Shown here one piece after another: positions 12,316 through 24,212 of a DNA stretch of 64,000 bases. The translations under genes were made by a program, and so were the position numbers. Each line of letters begins with the position of its first letter. The first letter of the stretch is position 1. Source of the stretch: Mytilus trossulus (taxonomy: Eukaryota > Mollusca > Bivalvia > Mytilida > Mytilidae); the NCBI RefSeq assembly GCF_036588685.1, contig NC_086374.1:88778059-88842058 (forward strand), given 5' to 3'. The notes below the pieces were generated by a model. It did no database searches and had not been told where the DNA came from. It saw only the letters and a program-made list of their open reading frames with translations.

Positions 12316-13196
12316 GTCGAGCCTTCGACTTTAGTCGAAAAAGCGAGACTAATTAAGCGATCCTACATTCCGTCGTCGTCGTCGGCGGCGGCGGCGTCCA
12401 CAAATATTCTCTCTGTGGTTAAAGTTTTTGAAATTTTAATAACTTTCTTAAACTATACTGGATTTCTACCAAATTGGGACAGAATCTTGTTTATGATCAT
12501 AAGATAGTATCCAGAAGTAAATTTTGTAAAAATAAAATTCCATTTTTTCCGTATTTTACTTTTAAATGGACTTAGTTTTTCTGCAGGGAACATTACATTC
12601 ACTCTGTGGTTAAAGTTTTTAGAATTCTAATAACTTTCTTCAACTATCCTTGGTTTGTACCAAACTTGGACAGAAGCTTGTTTATAATCATAAGATAGTA
12701 TTTAGAATCAAATTTTTTTTTTAAATAAATCCATTTTTTCCGTTTCCGTATTTTACTTTTAAATGGACTTAGTTTTTCTGCAGGGAAACATTACATTCAC
12801 TCTGTGGTAAAAGTTTTTTAAGTTTAAATAACTTTCTTAAACTATTTTGGGTTGTACCAAACTTGGACAGAAGCTTATTTATGATCATAAGATAGTATCC
12901 AGAAGTAAATTTTGTATAAAGATAACTCCATTTTTTCTGTATTTTACTTTTAAAATTGACTTAGATATTCTTCAAGTTAATATTACATACAGTCTGCAGT
13001 TAAAGTTTTCAAAACATTTAGTAGATTCATTAACTATCCTAGAATTTTACAAAACTTGGACAGAACCTTCTTACAATCATAGGATGGTATCAAGAGGAAT
13101 ATTTTTATTTATTTTTTTTGCCTCATTTTTGTTGAGCCTGCGATTTACAGCAAAAGTAGGCGAGACACTGGGTTCCGCGGAACCCTTACAAATTTT
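12316..13196. mobile_element. non-coding repeat with hairpin ends (GTCGAGCC family)
   Basis: It starts GTCGAGCCTTCGAC with a TTCGACT/AGTCGAA stem, followed by GCGAGAC and a (GTC)n/(GGC)n tract. It ends with GTTGAGCC, GGCGAGACACTG and the perfect palindrome GGGTTCCGCGGAACCC. The interior has about four diverged tandem units of roughly 190 bp, each with CTCTGTGGTTAAAG and GGACAGAAGCTT. The same element, split by a later insertion, is at 46138-50990. Confidence 0.8.
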
Positions 13197-13406
13197 TTCT
13201 TAAAATTAATGTCTTGTACCAAGTCATGAAAATGGCCATTGTTATATTATAGTTCGCTTCTGTGTGTGTTACATTTTAGTGTTGTGTTTCTGTAGTGTCG
13301 TAGTTCTCCTATTATGTTTCCCTCAGTTTTAGTTTGTAACCCGGATTTGTTTTTTTCTCAATCGATTTATGAATTTCGAACAGCGGTATACTACTGTTGC
13401 CTTTAT

Positions 13407-16400
13407 CACTGTGTATCATCGCCACCGGAAATTGGGTACTAACGAAGCGGAGAGAAATAGAAAATAAAGTAAACAAGTTAAGAATTCATTTAATTTAAAG
13501 CATTTCCACTCATTTGATGAGGGTGTCGCTTAAGAAATGATTTTCTCATATTTAATCCTTTAAATTATTTGGCCGATAAGTACAAAATTAATACAAGATA
13601 TTGTGTAATACTCCAAAACTTGTCACTTAGTACCGGAAAATTTCGAGATCGATCGTCCTCTGTCGCCCCATTCTCAAGATATTGAACTGTTTTTCATTAT
13701 TTTTCCAGACACGTTTTAAGAATATTATAGTGTGGCATCACATTTACTGAAATTTGTTGCCAAAAAGATGTATTTTAAAGAATATAGACCATGAAAAATA
13801 AAGTATAGGGTACGGCAACTTGCTCGTGTTGACAAATTTACTGTATGGCAACTTGTTTTTAACTGTATGGCAACTTGCTAATTTTAGAATATTTATTTAC
13901 CGTCCTTTCAAAGAAAATAAAGCATGAAGTTTGAATATCTAAAGGGAGGGGGTGCCTTTTTATGTTACACTGCTTCTGTACTTTTCAAGGTTTTGTTAAA
14001 ACTGTTATTTGAGATAAATTTAAACTGTTAACTGTTTTCGAGACACGGTCTGTAATCTGTTCTGTTAAAATTTGCAATGTTGTTAACTGTTTATTTGAAA
14101 TTGGGATTCATTTCATCTGTTACTTTTAACACTGGTTTGGCATAATTTTCTCTGTTTACTGATGTTCACTGTTATTTACAAGAATTACATTAAAATTTGC
14201 TGTCCATCTCTTTCTTGACGTTGCTTCCACAAAGGAGTGACATAAACAGCATATACATGTATGTAACTGTCTTTAAAAATCTTTGAGTATAGTAACTCCT
14301 TGATAAAATAGAAAATGGAAATGAGGAAAATGTCAAAGAAACAGAATCCCGACCAAATAGCAGAAAACAACCCAACGCAGCGAGAAAATTGTGCACTAGG
14401 GTGGGGGTGGCAATAAACAGATAGAAAAAAACTTTAAATTGACACTAATATTTTTTAAACACCCTCTTTTCCTTCCTTCCTAACAAATAAGGCTTAATAT
14501 TTGAGTTATGCACATGAATATTTATGGAAAGAGAATCGTCCATAGATTTGATTTCCAATAGTTATAATGGTGAAACATAATCTCTCTTGTTTGTGCAACC
14601 ATGGCAATCAGCATTTATTTGATATCAAATATTGCTAAATAGGGGATTGAACATGTCTTAAGGTCTAAAAAATTGGACCAAAGGAAAATTTCAATCAATT
14701 AGAGTGATACCTTTCCTGAGACCATAGACATATATCTATCAAGAGGTAATAAAAACGTATGCATTTCTGCTGTTTTTTTTCCATAAAATTGAATTGAAAA
14801 GATCGAGCGTCAAATCTTTGTTGAAAAACAATACAAAATTTCTAAATCTATTGCAATATAGATGGGTAAATTATGGACGGTCAAACTGAAAAATGACTTA
14901 TAAAACATGCTAAAAACAATATAAATGTTTAAATAAAACCACTATGACGGCTACATCATTCTTCAACTATCTTAAAACAAATTTATTTTTTAGAATTTCA
15001 CCATGGCCATAATGCAAAACTAAACTTGTGACTGTGTATTGGTATACCGGAAGCTGTCTCCTAAGTGAGCAATCATTTAACTACAAAAAGGGGGTAGATG
15101 TTCAATGTTTGTTTCCTGAAACATAAAAATGAAACAAAATTAAAATAAAATAAATACAAGACTATATAGCCCGGGTTATGGACTCAAGTTAGATCAGGTG
15201 CAACAAATGCGGCAGTGTTAAACATGTTTAGGGATATCTTAAGCCCCCCTTTATACGTCTAACCAATGTATTATTTCTAGACTCTATTTGTAATGTATCC
15301 AAAACTTTAAAAGGAAGGGCTACTTCTTACCCAGCTAAAACCCTGGTTAGTCCTTTGATGAAAATAATTCAGATGTATATGGAATGTTTGATAAGTTACA
15401 TTAACCCAGAGTACCTGAATGGAATTGTGAAAAATAAAGTACCTTTTCAATTTGCAATTCATAAAATAAAATAACTGAACAGTGTGGACTGGTAGAAGAG
15501 GCCGAAAAATGAGGACTTGGTTCTCAAATTGATGCTAAATGTGCTAGTCTAAGACTTCAGAAATGTAACGATGGACCAAGGCTTTTTTTTGTATCAGCTC
15601 AGAGATCTTAATTGGGACTTGGAGATGAATGAGTGCTTCAACTTGTGACACCTTACATGTTACTTTCTGATTTAGACACTGGTTTTGATTTTTAAAATAA
15701 AAATCAGTAAACTTTCGTTATTCCTTTTAATAAAATCATGTAAGCAATGAGTCATATGAATACCCTGAGATGTAGCCATAACTTATGAGAGCCCCCGCCA
15801 TAAAAAATAATGTTCGCGCCATATAGTATTCACTCATTCTTTTTGTTTGTTACACTTTCCTACGTCATGACGATGACGATAACTCAAGTTTGCTACGACT
15901 GATTGAAATAAAACATTTACTCAACAATACACATAACCAGAAGAAGCCTTCCTTTTGTAGTTTGAAGCATTTTCGAATTTCATAACATAATAGTCATTTT
16001 TCTTGGAGTCAATCATTCCGTCTGCTTTTCCATCCGTTCAATTGTCTGTCCATGTGTCAATAAAAATATGGTACTTTGTGTATTCTGAAAATTAGTCAGC
16101 TTTATAAAAGATTGCCTATAGAGCTCGGCATTTCTGCGACTTTGTACAGTGGTTTTCAAACTTTTAAATACATTAAAGATATGTACTTCCCCTTTTCATT
16201 GCTGTTGGGTTCGTTTGGAAAAATTGTAAATTAAAGTTGCTGTTAAATGTTATCATAATTTAAAATTTGTTGTTAACTGATTTTACCAAAATCTAACATG
16301 TTAACGAACATATAGCATATAATTGCATGCTTACATACACTTTATTTGATCTTGGTGGATAGTTATCGTATTTGCTATCATATCTCCACTGTTTGTATCT

Positions 16401-17175
16401 GAACAAAACCTAGCACCAACAAAATATAAATGTGCGGTTTATTTTATTGAACTTACAAAATTTCACCGAACAACAAATAAGACAACAGTCGTTAGTAGTA
16501 TAACGATATATGAATTTATTTAGGATAATATGGTTGAAAAAGACCTTTTTGTACAAGGTCGAATAGCGGTACGCAACGACGATTTCTGAACGGAATAAAC
16601 GACATATATTTAATAATAAAAGTCATTTTGTATATTTGTAAGCCTGTAAAGCTTTGATATCAACAAAATATCGTCACTTGATATTATCGAAACAGTGATT
16701 AATTTCCTCTTGAAATTATAATATATTGCAAGACGCCATACAGACAAAAGTTGCTATTTTGCAATTCGCCGTACAACGTCAAACGATGTTTTTGTCCATA
16801 TTCTTTAAAAAACATCTTTTTGGCAACAAATTTCAGTTAATATGATGTCACACTATAATAATCTAAAAAGTGTCTGGAAAAATAATGAAAAACAGTTCAA
16901 TATCTGGAGAATGGGGCGACAGAGGACGATCGACCTTGAAATTTTCCGGTACTAAGTGACAAGTTTTGGAGTATTACACAATATCTTGTATTAATTTTGT
17001 ACTTATCGGCCAAATAATTTAAAGGATTAAATATGAGAAAATCATTTCTTAAGCGGCACCCTCATCAAATGAGTGGAAATGCTTTAAATTAAATGAATTC
17101 TTAACTTGTTTACTTTATTTTCTATTTCTCTCCGCTTCGTTAGTACCCAATTTCCGGTGGCGATGATACACAGTG
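13407..17175. mobile_element. DNA transposon-like element with CACTGTG termini
   Basis: Inverted repeats of nearly 400 bp lie at 13407-13796 and about 16790-17175. Both begin CACTGTGTATCATCGCCACC and remain alignable to AAAGAATAT-type text at the inner edge. The flanks carry the direct repeat TTTAT (13402-13406, 17176-17180). CAC-initial ends with 5-bp duplications are characteristic of Transib elements and the related RAG-like elements, whose ends begin CAC(A/T)(A/G)TG. The 3-kb interior shows no transposase open frame and includes fragments of other repeats. It is probably non-autonomous. The superfamily call is an inference from termini and duplication length only. Confidence 0.8.
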
Positions 17176-17180
17176 TTTAT

Positions 17181-17884
17181 TAAATGGTAGAATAAGTAAT
17201 CCTGCAATACTTACGAACTTGCTCCCTCAAAAGTAAAGACTGTCGGTTTATTACAAAGCAACGTAATCGTCTGAATGTACTAACTATATTTGACCGTTCA
17301 TCAACATAACATCGGATGTAAAAAGAGGAATGATAAATTATGTCCCTAAAGTTGAATAAGATAAACCTATATACCCTTAATATATGGAAAGCCAACGGGG
17401 TCAAAATTCTTAATTCGTAACTTGTCAATTCGTAACTTGTAACTGTGTAATTTCTAAATTGTTAATTCGTAAAATTGCTTATAAAATGCTATTCCTATAA
17501 CATATGACCTCTGGGGCATTATTATAAACAAATAATAGTATAAGAATAAATACGTTGAAAATTTATTAAGAATGTGAAGTCATACGTTCACTAATATGCA
17601 GGTGTTGTGGCACTAAAACGAACACAATCGCTGTACCTAAGGGTCCAATGTTATTGTGTTGAAACATTTTTTTAAAAGGGATAAATAAAGTTAAAGCAAA
17701 TGGTATTCTGGAACAAGCTTAAACACGAGTTTCTTTTGTGTGGTCGTACATATTGACCAATGTCCATTTAAATATTGATTGGCCTGGTCATTTATTATAA
17801 CGGTCATATGAATATTGTTTTGTTCACGGGTGAAAAGAGTATTGATCTATTTTCAATTGTAGTCAATACGTAACGAAATCCAAA
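17181..17884 (+). promoter_or_regulatory. upstream region of the DAZAP2-like gene
   Basis: 700 bp precede the start codon. GACCAATG (near 17756) and ATTGATTGG (near 17776) are a CCAAT box and an inverted CCAAT box about 100-130 bp before the ATG. No obvious TATA box was placed with confidence. The transcription start is unknown. Confidence 0.35.
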
Positions 17885-17891
17885 ATGTCGG
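17885..17891 (+). CDS. DAZAP2-like exon 1 (start codon)
   Basis: ATG TCG G followed by the donor GTAAGT. A seven-base coding exon of the same size opens the paralogue at 43417-43411 (ATG TCA G). Confidence 0.8.
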
Positions 17892-20800
17892 GTAAGTTTT
17901 ATATCATTATGTTCCTCTTTTTAAGTGCGATCAAATTGAATAAAAGAGTAAGCATAGGGGAAAGTTAGTATGCCGTCAACCATGTTTTGCTCGACCACAT
18001 TCTGTATGTCTGTCCTAAATTCAGTGGTGGTCGTGTTTGCATGTTACGTCTTATATTTGTTTTCATTTATTGGTTTGTACATGAATCAGGCCGTTACAAA
18101 TTTCCCGTTTGAGTTGTTTTTCATTTGTCATTTCGTGGCCTTCGATAGCTTACTGTGCAGCATGGGTGTTGCTAATTGTTGAAGGCCGTAGGGTAACCCA
18201 TAATTGTTAACGTTTATGTCATTTGTTCTCTGGTGAAGAGTAGCCTCATAAGAAATCAAATCACATCTTCTTATCTTTATATGGACTATATCGTAATATG
18301 TATTGGCATTTTGAATCGTTTTATTATAGATTTCAATATAAATCGGTCTATTGTTGGAACTGCAACACATAATTTGGCCAAACGAAATGTCAAACACCTA
18401 TTTAAAAAAAGGTTTCCCCTTGATTCAATACGATTACTCTTTGACGACAAATTAAATTTTGGTATACATTTATAGCTTGCTATGCGGTTAGGTTTGCTCA
18501 TTGTTAGTTTCTGGTGTAGAGTTGTCTCCTTAAGTTAGCAATCCTACCACATTTTCTTATTTTTATATTTTTTGTTGATGTTTAGGTTATCCTCAACAGA
18601 ACTATGGAAATGGAGGCTATCCACAGCAGCAATACCCTCAACAACAGTATACCCAACAGCCTCCCGGATATTGTAAGTCTATAAACATGCAGTTATGGTA
18701 TTGACTAGTCTCAATGTGATTGGTATATAATCGAAAAATAAGTAAGCAGTTTTTACCCCCCCCCCCCTCCCAAAAAAAAATAAAAAAAGGCCAGCGTAAA
18801 AGTTCAATCCATTTTTGCTTTTGTTTGAGTTTTTTTTTTTTGTCATTCTTGTGCGTCATCAAATTTTATGACCTTCCGGTCAGTCTAAAAAATGTAAAAA
18901 TAAACCAATCAAATCCCATTTCACTCAGTTTGATATATAAATTATCATCATCGTAAAAAAAATTGTTTTTGATTTGTTTTACTCCGTATCTATGTGAAGA
19001 ATAGACTTTTTTTTTTATGGATTTGACATTAAGATACATCCCATACAAGATTGAGATTTAAAAAAAAACCCTCATTACAGCCGAGGGGAAAGATTGATTT
19101 ATATAGGCCTAGGATTTTACATTTGAACTTTTAATTAGTTCCTCAATTAAGAACCATTTCTTATTCATTTTTCTGTATTTAACTGATAAATAGATTTCAA
19201 TTATTTCTGTATAAGTTGTTTTTGTTGTTTTTTTTTAAATTATCTATTATTTATTTAATTTTTTTTTGGGGGGGGGGGGTGCTCAGCATTACACTTTTGT
19301 ACAACCTGAAACAGTCGCAAAAGAGACACAAAGTTTCATGTAACCGTTATTTTAAAGGCTATTTACATTAAAATCATTAACGATGATTTAGGACATGGAC
19401 ATGAATGACAGAACATCACATGTTCTCTTCAGAATTTTTTTTCTTGATTTTGCAATGACTTTCTGCTTCTTTTATTATTTTTTTTGTTACCTTGGACCAT
19501 GAAAAAACAAATCTTTCGAATCATTCAGGGCAACTATCTCGGTGATTTTTCACTACAAATAAAGTTTTAATGAAATTGATAGAGCAAAGATAACATGACA
19601 TTCCTTATGTTTTGATTACTATTGCAAGAGTGCATATTTTTACAGTTGTGCAGTCAACTCCACCAGCACCAATGTCATCACAGCCTCTGACTGCGCAGCC
19701 GTATCTACCACCACCACCATACGCCTATGTAAGTAAGAGTATTCCATATTTCGTATTTTAGGAGAAATATTCCATGGGGGGGAATGTATGTTCTAAACAA
19801 ACACTGTTAATGGAAAGTGTTAATGAATTTGAAATCGTGTTTGTACAAAACTGTGACAGGGATTATTCTATTTACTTGTATAAGGATGAGGTAAACTTAC
19901 ACAATAAGAGAACTTTAAACGTTGGCGAAGCGTGAAACTTGTAAACATATTTTGTGAAGGCATTTTAGAATGTATATAAATATTATATAGACAATAATAG
20001 TGAATTGACTTGACATATCAACGATATAAGGATGAGGCTTAGAAACGGGGAAATGCGAGGCTGTGCTTTATACTTCAATCTAATACAGCATTTTCGATTG
20101 TTGTTTAATGCGTTAAGGTTATTTATTTGATTTAAATATTAGGGAAAATCCCCTTTAAAAAGGCTTCATATCATGCTCGCGGAGAAATATACAACACAAT
20201 GAAATGTGCATATTTACCTGTTGAAACTCACACTCGATGGTGAACGAAATCGTTTGAGTATGGACTTAAATATCAACCATAAGCATGAAACATAATGATT
20301 TATAGATTGCAAACAAAAAATATTAACAAATGAAATATGTTTTTCTAATAATTGCAAAAGAAACACGGTTGATTCGATCCCGGAATCGTTGTATGCATTG
20401 GAAACGAGAACAGGTTAAAGAGGTCGTATGAATAATCAAATATTATTTCGTCATTTTCTATTTAAATATTCATGAAGAAAACGTGATATCGGGTCAATGA
20501 CTGTATATGACATAAAAATATACAGTCAACGCATTTTGACTGTTCAAATAGAACGAGTGCAGTATAAAAAAAACTTTAAATAAGCAGGTACTCCTGAGAA
20601 TGAATTAGAAATCATAAGACATAATTGTGAAACAAAATTACCTTTTTTTTTTTTAGAGCTGGATGGTGGGTGCACCTCCGCATGACCATCAACATTAAAT
20701 TGATTCAATTCTTCATTAATATTTACTTACATGTTTTGCTTCGTCGGAAAAAAAGGTTTATGTTATGCTATGCCTTTATATGTTGATAAGCTTCGGTATA

Positions 20801-23696
20801 GGGCAATTGTGTGTCTAGAAATGGTTTTGGCCTCTCAGCAGTTAAGCATCGAGTAGTGTACCTGATGCGATGTATTTAACAAATGTGTCATTCATTTATG
20901 AGATTCTTGTGCAGCTAACGTGAGGTTAAGATATGCCCTGAAAGATGACGACATACAAGGATACTCATATGATAATATTCAATTACCACACCAAAAGAGT
21001 TTTAAGAACCTTCTTCCAAGGACAGGAGGAGCTACTATCTTTGGGCATAACATATTCTTGTTTTTAATTATTCTAATTAGGTAGCACCTCAGCAGTATGC
21101 ACAGCAAAGCCCCCCGATGATGGCCCAACACACTACAGCTAGCAATATACCGGTAAGAATGATTTGTATTTATTATATTGAAGACATACATAGGAATCAC
21201 AGTACTGGATTGACAATAGCCCATCATTACTATAAAGTTCGTAAAACACACTTTTTCTGTAGTATATTACGTAGAAATGCATATAGTATTTTTTTTCATC
21301 AGAAAAAGCGGGTTTTCAGGTTATTCCATATTGATAAAATATTAGTAGGTTTTTCTGTATGAATGGGATTTTGAATAAATAAGCATATTCATCTGCGGAA
21401 AAAGGATATTCACCGCGCAAAACGTCGCGTGCTTTTACGTGTATAATTTTGGTAAAAAAACGTTTGATGTACAATTGGTTTTGGTAAATATTTTCCATTA
21501 CATTAATTTCTCTTGGAATATGGAATAAAACATTTACTGTCTTTTGTTTCGGTAGATATGTGGTTTTATTGACTTTTGAAAAACTGATATTCACTTCGGC
21601 CGTTGGCCTCAGTGAATATCAGTTTTTCAAAAGTCAAAAAAAACACACATTTACCTCACCAAAAGACAGTAATTGTATAATATTGTTTTGCGTAAATCTT
21701 CCAAAATCAAGAGTTATACAACTCTAATATGTATTTATTTATGATATGGTAATGGAAATGTCGATTTCGTGAATAATTTTGTCTTTGCATCTTGATAATA
21801 CTTTTTCCAAATTAAAATTGTCATGATATGCGACAATGCAACCGATCATATATATAAAATATGTATATCTTTGACCTAAATTTTGTAATATCTTAGAAAT
21901 AGCTCTGGATATCAGATATTAAGATATTAGCTATAGCCGGGGATCCTGTCTCACAGCTCGACAGTAGACGAAGTATTAGATTGGGTCAGGCTACCAGGCT
22001 TTATAGAAATAGGAAGATGTGGTGTGAGTGCCAATGAGACAACTCTCCCTCCAAATAACAATTTAAAAAGTAAACCATTATAGGTTAAAGTACGGCCTTC
22101 AACACGGAGCCTTGGCTCACACCGAACAACAAGCTATAAAGGGCCCCAAAATTACTAGTGTAAAACCATTCAAACGGGAAAACCAACTGTCTAATCTATA
22201 TAAACAAAACGAGAAACGAGAAACACGTATATATTACATAAACAAACGACAACTACTGTACATCAGATTCCTGACTTAGGACAGGTGCAAACATTTGCAG
22301 CGGGATTAAACGTTTTAATGGATCCAAACCTTCTCCCTTTTTCTGAAACAATAGCATAACATCACAACATAGAAAAAACGATTTTTACAATCTTTCATTC
22401 ATCCTTGGTGCTGTCCATAGGAATACAGATGATCCTGTTTTTATACGCCAGTCAAAAATTTTGACGGGACGTATTATGGTATACATGTCGTCACGTATCT
22501 CAGAAACGTTTTATGATTATTGCTTAAAACTTTATACACATCTTAATTATATTAATCTAAATTTCTGTGTATTTTTTGGATAGGATTCAAAATTTTATTT
22601 AAGAGCTATTGAGGTGGGTTTTTTTTTTTTTAAAAAAAAGGTTTGGGGTTGTCACATGTCGCACCGTATCTCAAAAACCTTCAATGATTATTGCTTAAAA
22701 CTTTAAACACTCCTTAGTTATATCAATCAAACATCTGCATACATTTTGGTGATGATTCAAAATTTTACATTAAAGTTATTGAGTTTTTTGTTTAAATAAA
22801 AAGGGGTGTTTTTACATAACGCGCCGTATCTCAGAAACTATTTATGATTATTGCATAAAACTTCAAACACTAGATGACGGGCGTATCATGCGTTCCTTGT
22901 GTATATGTTTATTACGCTTTCCACCAAAGGTCTGGTAGGTGAAGCGAGCAGTTACTGGATCTGTCCCCTATTCGATCGATTTGTTCCTTACAATTTAAAT
23001 ATGACAAACTAACAAACGCTTTCATATGTAGAATGTTTTACCGATAAAGATAAATAGAAATTAAAACAGTTGAACATCGGAAACGTTTTAATTTATCATT
23101 CTTTTTTATAATGACTTCTCAGTAAAAATAAATATATAAAAAAGAAGATGTGAATGATTTCAATGAGGCAACTCTCCACAAGGGACCAAATGACACATAT
23201 ATCATCAACTATAGGTCACCCTAAGGCCTTCAACAATGAGCAAAGCCAATATCGCATAGTCAGCTATAAAAGGCCCCGAAATGACAATTGTAAGACGAGA
23301 AAAATAACAGCCAAAGTAATGAACACAAAAAACGAACGACAAACAATTAGGCAACACAGCAATAAGTGACTGAATTACAGGTGTCTGACTTGGGACAGGC
23401 ACATACATAGAATATGTGGCGGGGTACAACATGTTAACGGAATCCCAAAACTCCCCTAACCTAGCTGGGACAGTGGTGTAACAGTGCAACATAAGAACGA
23501 ACAAAACAAAAAACGTAAATCATTTTCACCGGATCTTTTACATTTTATTCATCTTATATTTCAGCCGCCTCCTCCTGGATGTGCACCCAATATGGCTCAA
23601 ATGTCACAAGGATATTCACAACAAGGATATTCTAATGGACCACAAAGAAATCCAAATCTTTGGGATAACGACGGAGGAGTTAACTTCGGGCTTTAA
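17885..23696 (+). CDS. DAZAP2-like protein, short paralogue (5 coding exons)
   Basis: Coding exons are 17885-17891, 18586-18672, 19646-19728, 21081-21152 and 23565-23696, giving 126 residues. All introns are GT..AG. The protein is rich in Pro, Gln and Tyr. It starts MSGYPQQNYGNGGYPQQ, carries a PPPY motif (LPPPPYAY) of the type bound by WW domains, and ends with the DAZAP2 signature: SNIPPPPPGC, APNMAQM, then QRNPNLWDNDGGVNFGL. DAZAP2 proteins are small adaptors (about 168 residues in human) linked to stress granules, Wnt/TCF signalling and ubiquitin-ligase interactions. This copy lacks the FDxGARF segment present in DAZAP2 and in the neighbour at 34434-43417. Intron phases (1,1,0,0) match that gene exactly, so the two arose by duplication. 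All exons are open, so it is probably functional but diverged. Confidence 0.85.
18586..18672 (+). CDS. DAZAP2-like exon 2
   Basis: After TGATGTTTAG and before GTAAGT. Encodes residues 3-31, a run of YPQQ-type repeats ending QQPPGY. Phase 1 at both ends. Confidence 0.85.
19646..19728 (+). CDS. DAZAP2-like exon 3
   Basis: After TTTTTACAG and before GTAAGT. Encodes FVQSTPPAPMSS through LPPPPYAY, including the PPPY motif. Phase 1 in, phase 0 out. Confidence 0.85.
20657..20698 (+). CDS. possible alternative terminal exon
   Basis: A strong T-rich acceptor (T12 then AG) is followed in the right phase (0) by SWMVGAPPHDHQH and a TAA stop. Spliced after exon 3 it would give a protein ending there, without the DAZAP2 C-terminus. 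No nearby AATAAA was seen. Speculative. Confidence 0.25.
   Translation, partial: SWMVGAPPHDHQH
21081..21152 (+). CDS. DAZAP2-like exon 4
   Basis: After TTCTAATTAG and before GTAAGA. Encodes VAPQQYAQQSPPMMAQ through ASNIP. It is half the length of the matching exon in the paralogue (72 against 150 bases) and lacks the FDSGARF part. Confidence 0.85.
21537..21670. repeat. foldback palindrome in intron 4
   Basis: Arms 21537-21594 and 21610-21670 are inverted copies. The innermost 30 bases (GACTTTTGAAAAACTGATAT then TCACT) match exactly, and the outer ends ACTGTCTTTTG/CAAAAGACAGT also match. The loop is only about 15 bases with a GGCC/GGCC stem. Confidence 0.85.
22003..22375 (+). repeat. dispersed repeat, GATGTGG family, long copy
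   Basis: It begins near ATAGGAAGATGTGGTGTGAG and continues through GAGCCTTGGCTCACACCGAA, AAAGGGCCCCAAAATTACTA and TAGGACAGGTGCAAACATTT. Near-identical text recurs at 37607-37901, 39517-39895 (inverted), 45706-45897 (inverted) and in part at 62280-62375. This points to a young subfamily. No open reading frame or inverted termini are evident. Confidence 0.85.
22442..22887. mobile_element. MITE with TATACGCC termini and internal tandem units
   Basis: The left end TATACGCCAGTC is followed by a GTCAAAAATTTTGAC palindrome. The right end GACGGGCGTATC is an inverted copy of the left. Inside are about three diverged units, each with CGTATCTCAGAAAC-like and ATGATTATTGC blocks. Non-coding. Confidence 0.7.
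23140..23505 (+). repeat. dispersed repeat, GATGTGG family, divergent copy
   Basis: Same block order as 22003-22375 (GATGTGAATGATTTCAATGA, GGCCTTCAACAATGAG, AAAGGCCCCGAAATGAC, GGGACAGGCACATACAT) but clearly diverged. It ends about 60 bp before exon 5 of the DAZAP2-like gene. Confidence 0.75.
23565..23696 (+). CDS. DAZAP2-like exon 5 (stop codon)
   Basis: After TTATATTTCAG. Encodes PPPPGCAPNMAQM through NDGGVNFGL and TAA. The PPPPGCxPNxAQ stretch is the best-conserved part of the DAZAP2 family. Confidence 0.9.
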   Translation, partial: PPPPGCAPNMAQMSQGYSQQGYSNGPQRNPNLWDNDGGVNFGL

Positions 23697-24088
23697 CTTT
23701 TGACATTTTGGATGTTTGCATTCAAGTTCTTTCAGACTAATTATGGAATGGGATGAGGATCTGAGTGGGATGTCTTAATTTCTGTACCAAATGTGAAGGC
23801 AATTAAATTTAGAGGCAATTCTTCTCGAATGAATTATATTTTACTTATAATCGAATTCTTGATATTTTAGCACTCTATTTGTTCCCATTTGTTTTATATT
23901 CTTATATATAAATCTCATATTTTCTTGTCCATTATTCTGTATTCTGTAAACCCCGCTCTAAAGGGTTATGGTCATGAAATTAAATAATGCTTCATTTACA
24001 CTGTATGTCGCCAATGAATGTGCGTGTATGCTTCTTTCAAAGAAAACAATTATAAACATGATATTTGTCTTCTGCTACTCTTGTTCTC

Positions 24089-24094
24089 AATAAA
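24089..24094 (+). promoter_or_regulatory. probable polyadenylation signal of the DAZAP2-like gene
   Basis: AATAAA stands 393 bp after the stop codon, the first clear hexamer followed by non-coding repeat sequence. Confidence 0.5.
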
Positions 24095-24111
24095 TGATTG
24101 ATATAAACATA

Positions 24112-24212
24112 ACAGACCATACGGTGACCTATAGTTGATAATTTCTGTATTATTTTGGACTTTTGTGGAGAGTTGTCTCATTGGCAATCATACCACATCT
24201 TCTTATTTATAA
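24112..24212 (-). repeat. dispersed repeat, GATGTGG family, short copy
   Basis: Minus-strand copy of the family 5' end (GATGTGGTATGATTGCCAAT, GAGACAACTCTCC) directly after the DAZAP2-like poly(A) signal. Confidence 0.7.

Noticed and set aside
12286-12507. 73-codon frame with a Ser/Ala run as a gene
   Set aside because: The run is the (GTC)n/(GGC)n tract of a non-coding repeat that recurs at 46138 with a different length.
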